Of a DNA stretch of 64,000 bases, positions 44,279-51,445 are shown one piece after another. Numbering within the stretch: position 1 is the first letter of the stretch; the number at the start of each line of letters is the position of its first letter. A program made the position numbers and the translations under genes. This DNA comes from Sphingomonas yantingensis (GTDB taxonomy: Bacteria > Pseudomonadota > Alphaproteobacteria > Sphingomonadales > Sphingomonadaceae): positions 62,001 through 126,000 of the forward strand of contig NZ_JACIJJ010000005.1 in NCBI RefSeq assembly GCF_014199325.1, in the 5' to 3' direction. The notes beneath the pieces were generated by a model that saw only the letters and a program-made list of their open reading frames with translations, searched no databases and was not told where the DNA came from.

Positions 44279-45072
44279 CAACTGAGGTCCAGGATCGATT
44301 GGGGGTCGTCGACGCGAAAGGGTCGCCCGCGCCATTCGGCGATCTTGTCGGCATACATCTCGCCGACGCCGGGATAGCCGACCATCTTCCACGACGCCTT
44401 GCCGCGATTGCCGCCATGCAGCGGGTCGGCGAAGAAGCCGTCGGTGACGAGCTGATAGAGCATGTTGAAGAAGACCGGCGTCGGCACCGCCGCCAGCTCG
44501 ACCTTGTTCGCCTCCAGCGCGGTGACGATCTCGATGCGCTGGGCGTCGGTCACGGTGTCGAAGCTGTTGTCGGTATAGGTCTTGCGCGCCCAGGCGTTGA
44601 GGTCGGCGATGCCGTGGCGGACGATATCCGCCGGGGCAAGCGCCATCTGGTAGCCCTGTTCGGGCGTGCCGTCCTGGAAGGGGCCCTGAAGATACATGTT
44701 CCGGCCCTGACCCCAGGCCGAATAGAGCTGGCGATCGACGAACGTCGCGACGCCCAGGTCGGTGCCCTTCGCGCTGTATTCGTCGGCGGGGATGATGGTG
44801 TCGACGAACGCCTCGACAAAGGCCGCTTCCTCGGCATCGAGGAAGACGTAGCCGAGGCGGGGCACGTCGCCCGCCGGCTTCGGCGCGGCCATGTGGGTGG
44901 CCATGTCGTGCGCCTTGGGCGGCGACGGCGGGGCGGGGATGGGGGCGGCGCCCGGTTGCGGGATCGCATCGGTCTGCTGCGCGGCGAGCGGCATCGCCGC
45001 CGCGCCCATGCCGAGCCCCGCGAACTTCAGGATCGTGCGCCGGTCGGCGCGCGGGCGGTCGTCGTCGGTCAT
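44278..45072 (-). CDS. Gluconate 2-dehydrogenase subunit 3 family protein, Tat-exported
   Basis: A 264-residue small subunit of a membrane-associated GMC dehydrogenase. A twin-arginine signal (RADRRTILKFAGLGMGAAAM) opens the protein; the core LDAEEAAFVEAFVDTIIPAD is characteristic of PF13618. In relatives this subunit chaperones the signal-less flavoprotein through the Tat system. The start ATG at 45072 has GGAGG upstream and overlaps the MFS stop by four bases; the stop overlaps the flavoprotein start. A proline-rich linker (residues about 37-60) is longer than usual. Confidence 0.92.
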   Translation of the reverse strand: MTDDDRPRADRRTILKFAGLGMGAAAMPLAAQQTDAIPQPGAAPIPAPPSPPKAHDMATHMAAPKPAGDVPRLGYVFLDAEEAAFVEAFVDTIIPADEYSAKGTDLGVATFVDRQLYSAWGQGRNMYLQGPFQDGTPEQGYQMALAPADIVRHGIADLNAWARKTYTDNSFDTVTDAQRIEIVTALEANKVELAAVPTPVFFNMLYQLVTDGFFADPLHGGNRGKASWKMVGYPGVGEMYADKIAEWRGRPFRVDDPQSILDLS

Positions 45073-46373
45073 GCCTGACCCTCCGGGACGTAGAGCGGAC
45101 GAGAGGCGTCGATGCGCGTGAAGAGGAGCGCCGCGATGACGCAGAGGACGGCGAGCACCGCAAAGGCCGCGAACCAGCCGCTGGCCGCGACGATATAGCC
45201 CGTCACCGCCGCCGCGATCGCCGCGCCGCTGTTGCCGAGCGTGTTCATCACCGCCGACACGGACCCTGCATATTCGCCGCCGATGTCGAGCGTCACGGCC
45301 CAACTGACGCCGACCGTCAATTCGAGCCCGAACAGGGCGACGCAGAAGAAGAGGATGCTGGCGACGTGCGCTTCCGACGCGGCGGCGAGCGGGATCATCG
45401 CCGCGGCGATGGCGAAGCCCGCGATCGCGACGATGCGGCGACCCATCTTGAGCCCCGCGCCCCGCTCGACAAGCCGGTCGCTGAACCAGCCGCCCGCCAT
45501 GTCGCCGACCACGCCGGCGGCAAGCGGCGCACTGGCGAAGATGCCCATCGTCACGAGGTCGAACCCGCGTTCATCCGCCAGATACTTGGGAAACCAGGTC
45601 AGGAAGATGTTGATGCAATAAGCGTAGCAGAAATACATCGCCGACAGCGTCCAGAGCTGCGGACGCGCCAGGAGCTTGCCCCACGGCACGCTGACCCGCG
45701 CCTTGCCCTTGCCCAGCGCGCCCTCGATCAGCGCAAGCTCGTCCGCATTGACCGACCGATGCTCGCGCGGGGTGTCGCGATAATACCAGAACCAGAGCGC
45801 GGCCCAGCCGAGGCCCACCAGCGCGAACAGGAAGAACGGCATCCGCCAGCCGAAGGCGAGGATCAGCGCCGCGACGAGCGCCGGCGTCACCGCGCCGCCC
45901 AGCCGCGCGCCGGCATGCGTCACGCCTTGCGCCCAACCCCGCTCGGCCGGCAGCATCCAGCGCGACAGGCTGCGCGTGGCGATGGGGAACGCGCCCGCCT
46001 CGCCCATCCCGAACAGGAAGCGCGTGACCATCATCGACCCGGCGGAGAAGGTCGTGGCGGTGAGCGCGGTGAAGGTCGACCACCAGACGACGACGCCGGT
46101 CAGCGCGCGGCGCGGCCCGAACCGGTCGCCCAGCCACCCGCCGGGGATCTGGAACAGCGCATAGGCGATCGAGAAGGAGGCGAAGACCCAGCCCAGCGTC
46201 TGGTCCGAAAAGCCGAACTCGCGCTGGATCGACGGTGCCGCGGTCGCGATGACGACCCGGTCCATATAGGTGATGAGATAGGCCAGCACCGTCAGCCACA
46301 GCACGACATGTCGCGCGCGCGTGGGCCGCGTGGTCGCCGTTGCGGCTTCAGGGGCGAGCGCGTGGTCGGTCAC
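45069..46373 (-). CDS. MFS transporter, ACS-like organic anion carrier (second)
   Basis: A 434-residue inner-membrane carrier with about 12 helices. AYLITYMDRVVIATAAPSIQ and GWLGDRFGPRRALTGVVVWW are the helix 1 and loop 2-3 motifs; LFGMGEAGAFPIATRSLSRW closely parallels the ACS carrier at 30.7-32.0 kb. GTG 46373 is chosen because it overlaps the amidohydrolase stop (GTGA); the open frame continues upstream only as shadow. It is the second gene of a seven-gene minus-strand operon that starts with the amidohydrolase. Likely it imports the product of the periplasmic steps. Confidence 0.88.
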   Translation of the reverse strand: MTDHALAPEAATATTRPTRARHVVLWLTVLAYLITYMDRVVIATAAPSIQREFGFSDQTLGWVFASFSIAYALFQIPGGWLGDRFGPRRALTGVVVWWSTFTALTATTFSAGSMMVTRFLFGMGEAGAFPIATRSLSRWMLPAERGWAQGVTHAGARLGGAVTPALVAALILAFGWRMPFFLFALVGLGWAALWFWYYRDTPREHRSVNADELALIEGALGKGKARVSVPWGKLLARPQLWTLSAMYFCYAYCINIFLTWFPKYLADERGFDLVTMGIFASAPLAAGVVGDMAGGWFSDRLVERGAGLKMGRRIVAIAGFAIAAAMIPLAAASEAHVASILFFCVALFGLELTVGVSWAVTLDIGGEYAGSVSAVMNTLGNSGAAIAAAVTGYIVAASGWFAAFAVLAVLCVIAALLFTRIDASRPLYVPEGQA

Positions 46374-47779
46374 TGCGGTGCCGGGCCGCAGGCGTCGGCG
46401 GCGCGCCCGGTGCAGGTCTGCCAGATCGTCGGCTGCTTCCGCCCGGCGACATAGACCGCGCGGATGCTGCGCGTGTTGCGGATGTCGGCGGTCGGATCGC
46501 GGTCGAGGACCAGCAGGTCGCCCCATTTCCCGCGCTCGACCGTGCCGATGTCGCGGGCGTTCAGGAACTTCGCGTTGGTGCCGGTGGCGGCGGTCAGCGC
46601 CTGAAGCGGGGTCACGCCCGCCTTGACCATCAACTCGAGCTCCCAGTGCGCAAAATAGCCGGGGAAGCGCGCGGTCGGGCCACTGTCGGTGCCCATGCCG
46701 TAGGGGATGCCTGCCTTCGCCATCGTGCCGAAGTTCTTCAGCGCCATGTCAAGGACCGCCGGATACTGGCCGAAATGCTTGCCCGCGGCGAGGCGTGCCT
46801 GCCGCTCGGGGCTCTTCAGTGCGGCGATCGTCGCGGGGGCGACGCCGCGGACAAAGAAGGGGTCGTCGACGAAGGGGAGGAGCTTGTAGGTGAACGACGC
46901 TTCACGGCTGAGCGTCGAGGCGAGCTGCCATGTCCGCTTCGCCTTCATGTCGGCGATCAGCTTCGGCCCGATGGGCTTGTCGCGGACCTGATGCATGAAG
47001 CCGTCGACCCCCTGGCCGACGAGGCCGGCGGCATTCTCGTTGTAGAAGATGTGCCCGACCGCCTTCTTGCCCAGCGCATGCGCGGTGTCGATCGCCGCCT
47101 TGCTGATCGGATAGGGCATGCGTTCGGCGACGTCGCCGAACTCGTCGTCCATCCACAGTTTGACGAAGTCGTCGCCCTTGGCGACTTCGCGCCGGACCAT
47201 CGCGATGGTTTCGGCCGGCGTCGACACCTGCTGGTCGAGGCCGGGGACGCCGCCATAGCTGCCCTTATAGACGACGCCGCGACCCGCGGTGAACGCGCGC
47301 GCGCCGTCGATGCGGCCGATGCGGCGCTGGTCGGCGATGATCGTGTGGATCTCGTCGCCGTCGGTGCCGAGCGTGTAGACGGAGGTGACGCCATAGGCGG
47401 TGTAGAGCTTCAGCTGCTGCTCGACGTTCGCGCGGTCGTAATATTTGGGGAAGCTCTGCTCGATCCCGTCGACGAGGCCGAGGTGCACGTGGCTGTCGAT
47501 GATGCCGGGCATCAGGAACTTGCCCCTCAGGTCCTCCCGCGTTGCGCCTTTGGGTGCCTTGATCCGCGCGGCGGGCCCGACCTCGGTCACGCGGCCATCG
47601 ACGAGGATCAGCGACTGGTCGCGCTGGGCCGCGCGGCCGGTGCCGTCGATCAGCGTGAAATGCTCGAGCACCAGCGTTTCGGCGCTTGCGCCCGAGGCGA
47701 GAAGCGCGATGATAGCGATACCGGCGCCGATCCGTCCGACGCCTACCCTTGCCGGGCCGCGTTGCAGTCGCTGCCGCAT
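46370..47779 (-). CDS. Exported metal-dependent amidohydrolase (imidazolonepropionase-like)
   Basis: A 469-residue TIM-barrel hydrolase with an N-terminal signal (GRIGAGIAIIALLASGASA). Metal ligands H97 and H99 (IIDSHVHLG), a lysine or acidic bridging candidate in FVKLWMDDEFG, H in KKAVGHIFYNE and the catalytic aspartate in GMGTDSGPTAR are visible. The exported imidazolonepropionase-like group includes Xaa-Pro dipeptidases and hydrolases acting on cyclic amides or lactones. ATG 47779 follows GGAGAGG; the TTG four codons upstream is less good. A perfect operator palindrome (47798-47809) lies 19 bases upstream, making this the regulated first gene of the operon. Confidence 0.88.
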   Translation of the reverse strand: MRQRLQRGPARVGVGRIGAGIAIIALLASGASAETLVLEHFTLIDGTGRAAQRDQSLILVDGRVTEVGPAARIKAPKGATREDLRGKFLMPGIIDSHVHLGLVDGIEQSFPKYYDRANVEQQLKLYTAYGVTSVYTLGTDGDEIHTIIADQRRIGRIDGARAFTAGRGVVYKGSYGGVPGLDQQVSTPAETIAMVRREVAKGDDFVKLWMDDEFGDVAERMPYPISKAAIDTAHALGKKAVGHIFYNENAAGLVGQGVDGFMHQVRDKPIGPKLIADMKAKRTWQLASTLSREASFTYKLLPFVDDPFFVRGVAPATIAALKSPERQARLAAGKHFGQYPAVLDMALKNFGTMAKAGIPYGMGTDSGPTARFPGYFAHWELELMVKAGVTPLQALTAATGTNAKFLNARDIGTVERGKWGDLLVLDRDPTADIRNTRSIRAVYVAGRKQPTIWQTCTGRAADACGPAPQ

Positions 47780-47797
47780 CCGCCTCTCCAATTTCCT

Positions 47798-47809
47798 ATC
47801 CTATAGGAT
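47798..47809. promoter_or_regulatory. Candidate GntR/FadR-type operator C (ATCCTATAGGAT, perfect palindrome)
   Basis: A 12-base perfect palindrome directly upstream of the amidohydrolase operon and 45 bases downstream of the stop of the regulator gene. The core TCCTATAGGA recurs exactly at 48603-48612. Confidence 0.7.
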
Positions 47810-47854
47810 TTGGGTACGCAGCAGGCAGCCGGGTGTCAAGCGATCAAATCGGCG

Positions 47855-48595
47855 TCAGCCGCTGGCGAGGACGCGGTCCATCCGCTGTTGCGACCGTTCG
47901 AGATGGGTGCGCACCGCCTCGCTCGCGGCCGCGCCGTCGCGCGCGATCAGCGCGTCGATGATCGCGCGGTGCTCGGCCGCCGCCTCGGTCGGGGCGTTGG
48001 TGCTGTAGAGCGCGCGGAAGATGTGGAGGTGCGCGTGCAGCCGCTCGACGGTGTCGGCGATGAGGCGATTGCCGCTCAGCGCCGCGATTAGCCGGTGAAG
48101 CTGGTCGTCGGCCTCGGCAAAGCGCGAATAGCCGCCCGCCGCGCCGTCCTCGACCCCGGACATCGCCTGATCGATGGCTTCGAGTTCCTCGACCGCATCT
48201 TTTGTCATCGCCTCAGCCGCGCGGGCGGCGGCATAGGGTTCGATGAGCTGGCGAAGGGTATAGAGGTCGCGCACTTCTTCGCGCGTCATCTGCGCGCTGG
48301 CCCGGTAACCGACGTTCGGCATCTTGTGGACGAGCTTCTCGGCCTCGAGCTGGCTCAGCGCCTCGCGGATCGGGGTCTGCGAGATGTTGAGGCGGCGTGC
48401 GACCTGATCGATCGCGATCCGCTCGCCCGGCGCGATCTGAAGCGTCATCAGCGCGGTCAGCAGGTGGTCATAGGCTTGCTGCACCATCGTCGGCGCGGCG
48501 GCGGGGCGGCTGGTGCGCGGACGCGGGGCCGCGCCCTCCGCCAGGGTGGCGTTATCGTTCAGAAGGTGCCGCATCGTCGTTTCGCCCATCGTCAT
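47855..48595 (-). CDS. FadR-subfamily GntR transcriptional regulator
   Basis: A 246-residue regulator. A winged helix-turn-helix spans about residues 38-100 (ERIAIDQVARRLNISQTPIR then EALSQLEAEKLV), followed by an all-helical FCD ligand domain. Candidate FCD metal/ligand residues are D163/D164 or H167, H187/H189/H191 and H209. The first 37 residues are a poorly conserved extension, so translation may start at a later Met (residue 3 or 8). A palindrome at 48603-48612, eight bases before the start, suggests autoregulation; the same core lies before the amidohydrolase operon. The effector is probably a carboxylate from the pathway encoded downstream. Confidence 0.92.
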   Translation of the reverse strand: MTMGETTMRHLLNDNATLAEGAAPRPRTSRPAAAPTMVQQAYDHLLTALMTLQIAPGERIAIDQVARRLNISQTPIREALSQLEAEKLVHKMPNVGYRASAQMTREEVRDLYTLRQLIEPYAAARAAEAMTKDAVEELEAIDQAMSGVEDGAAGGYSRFAEADDQLHRLIAALSGNRLIADTVERLHAHLHIFRALYSTNAPTEAAAEHRAIIDALIARDGAAASEAVRTHLERSQQRMDRVLASG

Positions 48596-48602
48596 CGCCG
48601 TA

Positions 48603-48612
48603 TCCTATAGGA
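48603..48612. promoter_or_regulatory. Candidate operator D (TCCTATAGGA) before the gntR-type gene
   Basis: A 10-base perfect palindrome identical to the core of operator C, placed eight bases upstream of the annotated regulator start, where binding would block its own transcription. Confidence 0.65.
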
Positions 48613-48659
48613 CCGGCGGCTCGCGCGAAAGGCGATTTGACGCACGTAGAGCGGACCGT

Positions 48660-49346
48660 TCAGCCGCGGGTCAGGCGAAACACCGATGCCGGCGGCAGGT
48701 TGCGATAAGCGATGCCGATTCGCCGCGAAGTGAGGCCCAGTTTCGACAGGATCCCTGCCGGGACGGAGCAGCGGCGGCCATAGGTGAACAGGTAGAAGGC
48801 GGCGCCCGGCGCCATGTGCGCGAACGCCCCGGTCAGGATCGCCTCGATCAGCTCGGGCTTCATGTTGCGCAGGCCGAGGCCGCAGACGATCGCGCCGAAG
48901 CGCGGCGTGTCGGTGGCGATCGCGGTGCCGAGCTCGCCCGCATCGGCGACCAGGATCGAGGCGTGCGGATGCCGGTCGCGCAGCAATTGCGCGAAGGCGG
49001 GGTTCCGCTCGACCAGCGTCAGGTCGCGCTCGTCGACACCGCGCGCGACGAGAGCGCGGGTGAAGACGCCGGTGCCGGGCCCCAGTTCGAGCACGGGACC
49101 GGTCCATTCGCCGATCTCGCGGGTGATGAGCGCGACCAGCGCCTCGCCCGAGGGGGCGACCGCGGCGGTGGCGACCGGATTGCGGAGCCACTCACGAAAG
49201 AAGCGCGCGCTGTCGTTGCCGCCGCGCCGTGCCTGCTTTCCGCGGCCGATCCGCCCGCGCCGTGCGCCGAGCCGCGCGCGGCTGTCGAGCCCGAGCCACA
49301 CGCGCTTCCACCGCGGAAGATCCAGGCTGGGGTCGAGGTCGGTCAT
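48660..49346 (-). CDS. SAM-dependent methyltransferase, phospholipid N-methyltransferase-like
   Basis: A 228-residue class I methyltransferase. SAM motif I is PVLELGPGTGVFTRAL (residues about 84-99), preceded by ARFFREWLRNPVATAAVAPS, which is characteristic of the bacterial PmtA/KsgA-like group. Sphingomonad members may methylate phosphatidylethanolamine at the membrane toward phosphatidylcholine. The N-terminal 45 residues are very basic (RARLGARRGRIGRGKQARRG), consistent with binding to anionic lipid. It is transcribed divergently from the ThuA-domain gene. A ribosomal RNA or small-molecule target cannot be excluded. Confidence 0.78.
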   Translation of the reverse strand: MTDLDPSLDLPRWKRVWLGLDSRARLGARRGRIGRGKQARRGGNDSARFFREWLRNPVATAAVAPSGEALVALITREIGEWTGPVLELGPGTGVFTRALVARGVDERDLTLVERNPAFAQLLRDRHPHASILVADAGELGTAIATDTPRFGAIVCGLGLRNMKPELIEAILTGAFAHMAPGAAFYLFTYGRRCSVPAGILSKLGLTSRRIGIAYRNLPPASVFRLTRG

Positions 49347-49522
49347 CGTCGCTCCGTCGAATGGACCCGGCGAAACCGGGCGCGGCAGCGGCTTTAGCCT
49401 GTCTTAATGCGCCAAGTCACGATGCAAGCGACGATCGGGTGCGACGAAACGAGGGGCGTTGCGCCGAAGGGAGGCTCGTCTATGCTCCGACTAAAGCCCG
49501 CGCAGGGCAGGGAGAGGATGAC

Positions 49523-50656
49523 ATGAGCCGAGCAACGCCCCGCCGCCTTCGAGATCTTGCGGTCTTTATCGGGCTCGCGACCGCCGCCATGCCCGTGGCG
49601 GCGCACGCTGCGGTGCCCGACTGTCCGCTGGCGACGACGCCCTATTCGATCGACGGGCCGCTGATCGACCTGCTGATCGATCCCCGCGCGCGGCAGGTAC
49701 TCGATGAGGCGGGGCTGCTCGCCAAGATACCGCCGTTCCTGTCGGGCACGACGCTGCCGACCTTCTCGGCGATCGTGTCGCTCGACGGGCTCGGCGACTA
49801 CAAGGCGATGCCGGTGGCGGCGCAGGCCGATCTGCGGGCGAAGCTGGCGGCGATCCCGATCGATGCCGCCGCGACGGCGCGTCGATGTGCCCGCTATGTC
49901 GACGGCCCGCCCCCGGCGGAGCGGGTGAAGCCGGGCAGGCCGGCGATCCTCGTCTTCGACCGGATCATCGGCTTCAAGGACACCCCCTCGGTCAACGCAG
50001 CGACCGAGGCGCTGCGCGCGATGGCAGCGCGCAAAGGGTGGGAGGCGGTGTTCACCGACAATCCCGGCGCTATCACGCCGGCTTACCTGAAGCAGTTCGG
50101 CGCGGTCGTCTGGAACAACGTCAGCGGCGACGTGCTGACCGTCCGCCAGCGACAGGCACTGCGCGATTTCGTCGAGAAGGGCGGCGGCTTCGTCGGCTTT
50201 CACGGCGCAGCGGGCGATCCGCGCAACATCTGGGACTGGTATTCCGATGTTCTGGTCAGTGCCCGCTTCGCTGGTCACCCGATGGACCCGCAGTTCCAGA
50301 CCGCGACGATCCGGGTGGAGGATCCGAACAGCCCGCTGATGCGGGGGCTCGGCACCGGCTGGGCACTGAACGAGGAATGGTATTCGTTCACCGCCAACCC
50401 GCGCGACAAGGGCGTCCACGTGCTGCTGGCGCTGGACGAGGCGAGCTACAAGCCGGGGAAGCTGGCGATGGGCGACCACCCGATCGCCTGGAGCCGCTGC
50501 GTCGGCAACGGGCGCTCCTTCTATTCGGCGATCGGGCATCGGCCGGAGAATTACGCCGACGCGAAGAACGTGACGCTGCTCGAGAATGGGATCGGCTGGG
50601 CGCTGGGCGCAAAGGCAGGGCCGGTGTGCCGCGGCGGGCGCGAGGTGTCTCGCTGA
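49523..50656 (+). CDS. Secreted ThuA-domain protein
   Basis: A 377-residue exported protein (signal: LRDLAVFIGLATAAMPVAAH, cleavage after AHA) with an N-terminal module of about 110 residues that I do not recognise, then a ThuA domain (class I glutamine amidotransferase-like fold) from about residue 140. Within it, AVVWNNVSGDVLTVRQRQAL, KGGGFVGFHGAAGDP and the late NEEWYSFTANPRDKGVHVLL are typical. ThuA was named from trehalose use and is linked to 3-keto-sugar metabolism in rhizobia. ATG 49523 follows GGAGAGG; the longer open frame is rejected. It could act with the GMC dehydrogenase a few kilobases away, but this is only context. Confidence 0.85.
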   Translation: MSRATPRRLRDLAVFIGLATAAMPVAAHAAVPDCPLATTPYSIDGPLIDLLIDPRARQVLDEAGLLAKIPPFLSGTTLPTFSAIVSLDGLGDYKAMPVAAQADLRAKLAAIPIDAAATARRCARYVDGPPPAERVKPGRPAILVFDRIIGFKDTPSVNAATEALRAMAARKGWEAVFTDNPGAITPAYLKQFGAVVWNNVSGDVLTVRQRQALRDFVEKGGGFVGFHGAAGDPRNIWDWYSDVLVSARFAGHPMDPQFQTATIRVEDPNSPLMRGLGTGWALNEEWYSFTANPRDKGVHVLLALDEASYKPGKLAMGDHPIAWSRCVGNGRSFYSAIGHRPENYADAKNVTLLENGIGWALGAKAGPVCRGGREVSR

Positions 50657-50675
50657 TCCCCGCCGCGGCGATCGG

Positions 50676-51197
50676 TCAGTCGGCGGCGGCGTCGCTCTTC
50701 TTGCGGCGCCGCGTCGGGGTGGCGGCAGGCGCGGTCGCTTCCTTCGCGGCGCCGGCGCGGGCCTGACGACCCTTGGAGCCCAGGCCGATCTGCTTGGCCA
50801 TCGCGCGGCGCGCTTCCGAATAGCTCGGCGCGACCATCGGATAGTCGGCCTTGAGGTTGTAGCGCGCGCGATACTCGTCAGGCGTCAGGCCATTGGTCGA
50901 CAGGTGGCGGCGTAGCGTCCGATAGGGCTTGCCGTCGATCATCGACAGGATGTGATCCTTCGATGCCAGCGACTTGCGCACCGAGACGGCGGGCGTGAAG
51001 TCACCCTCGGTCGCGGGCGTCTCGGCATTGTCGGCGGTCTCAGCCGTGCCGCCCGAAAGCTCGTTGATCGTCGAGTGCATCGTGCGAAGGAACGCCGGCA
51101 CGTCTTCGGCCGAAACACGGTTGTTCTGGTTACCCAGCCACGCGATCGTCAATTCGGTGGCGAGTTCGACGGCATTCAACGTGGTCTCTTCGGACAT
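50676..51197 (-). CDS. Ros/MucR family transcriptional regulator, zinc ligands lost
   Basis: A 173-residue DNA-binding regulator. The core (residues about 80-140) includes LRRHLSTNGLTPDEYRARYN and ADYPMVAPSYSEARRAMAKQ, diagnostic of Ros/MucR. The canonical Cys2His2-type finger ligands are not all there: the region that should hold the cysteine reads DHILSMIDGK, and the second histidine of the RHLxTH motif is asparagine (N102). H98 remains. Zinc-less Ros homologues are known in Mesorhizobium. A long basic tail (TRRRKK) may add DNA contacts. ATG 51197 follows GGGAACC. MucR-type proteins silence AT-rich genes and control polysaccharide, motility and symbiosis functions. Confidence 0.88.
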   Translation of the reverse strand: MSEETTLNAVELATELTIAWLGNQNNRVSAEDVPAFLRTMHSTINELSGGTAETADNAETPATEGDFTPAVSVRKSLASKDHILSMIDGKPYRTLRRHLSTNGLTPDEYRARYNLKADYPMVAPSYSEARRAMAKQIGLGSKGRQARAGAAKEATAPAATPTRRRKKSDAAAD

Positions 51198-51255
51198 GAC
51201 AGGTTCCCGTTCTGGCTGCGACCATTTGCTGGCAAGCACATTGCTTGGCCCATGC

Positions 51256-51420
51256 CTATGCGCCGTCCGAACAGTAAAGTCGATGCGTCATGTGTTGCTT
51301 CTTTGGCGTCAAAGAATACCCGCTGGCGATCTTGTCGACAAAATATTGGGCGGCGGGGTTGTTTCGAGTCCTCAGCGCCTTTGGATCGAACCACTTAAGG
51401 TCGTCGGGGCCACGACACAC
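51256..51420 (-). CDS. Possible small ORF of 54 residues, function unknown
   Basis: Between the oligopeptidase stop and the MucR-like gene, a minus-strand frame starting at GTG 51420 encodes a peptide that begins MCRGPDDLKWFDPKALRTRN and continues NPAAQYFVDKIASGYSLTPK. Its composition looks protein-like, but the start is non-ATG, no ribosome site is seen, and the third-base GC bias is weaker than in neighbouring genes. It starts 26 bases after the upstream gene's stop on the same strand. I do not recognise the family. Confidence 0.3.
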   Translation of the reverse strand: MCRGPDDLKWFDPKALRTRNNPAAQYFVDKIASGYSLTPKKQHMTHRLYCSDGA

Positions 51421-51445
51421 CGGCGTCGTGGCCCGCCCGTTTCGA

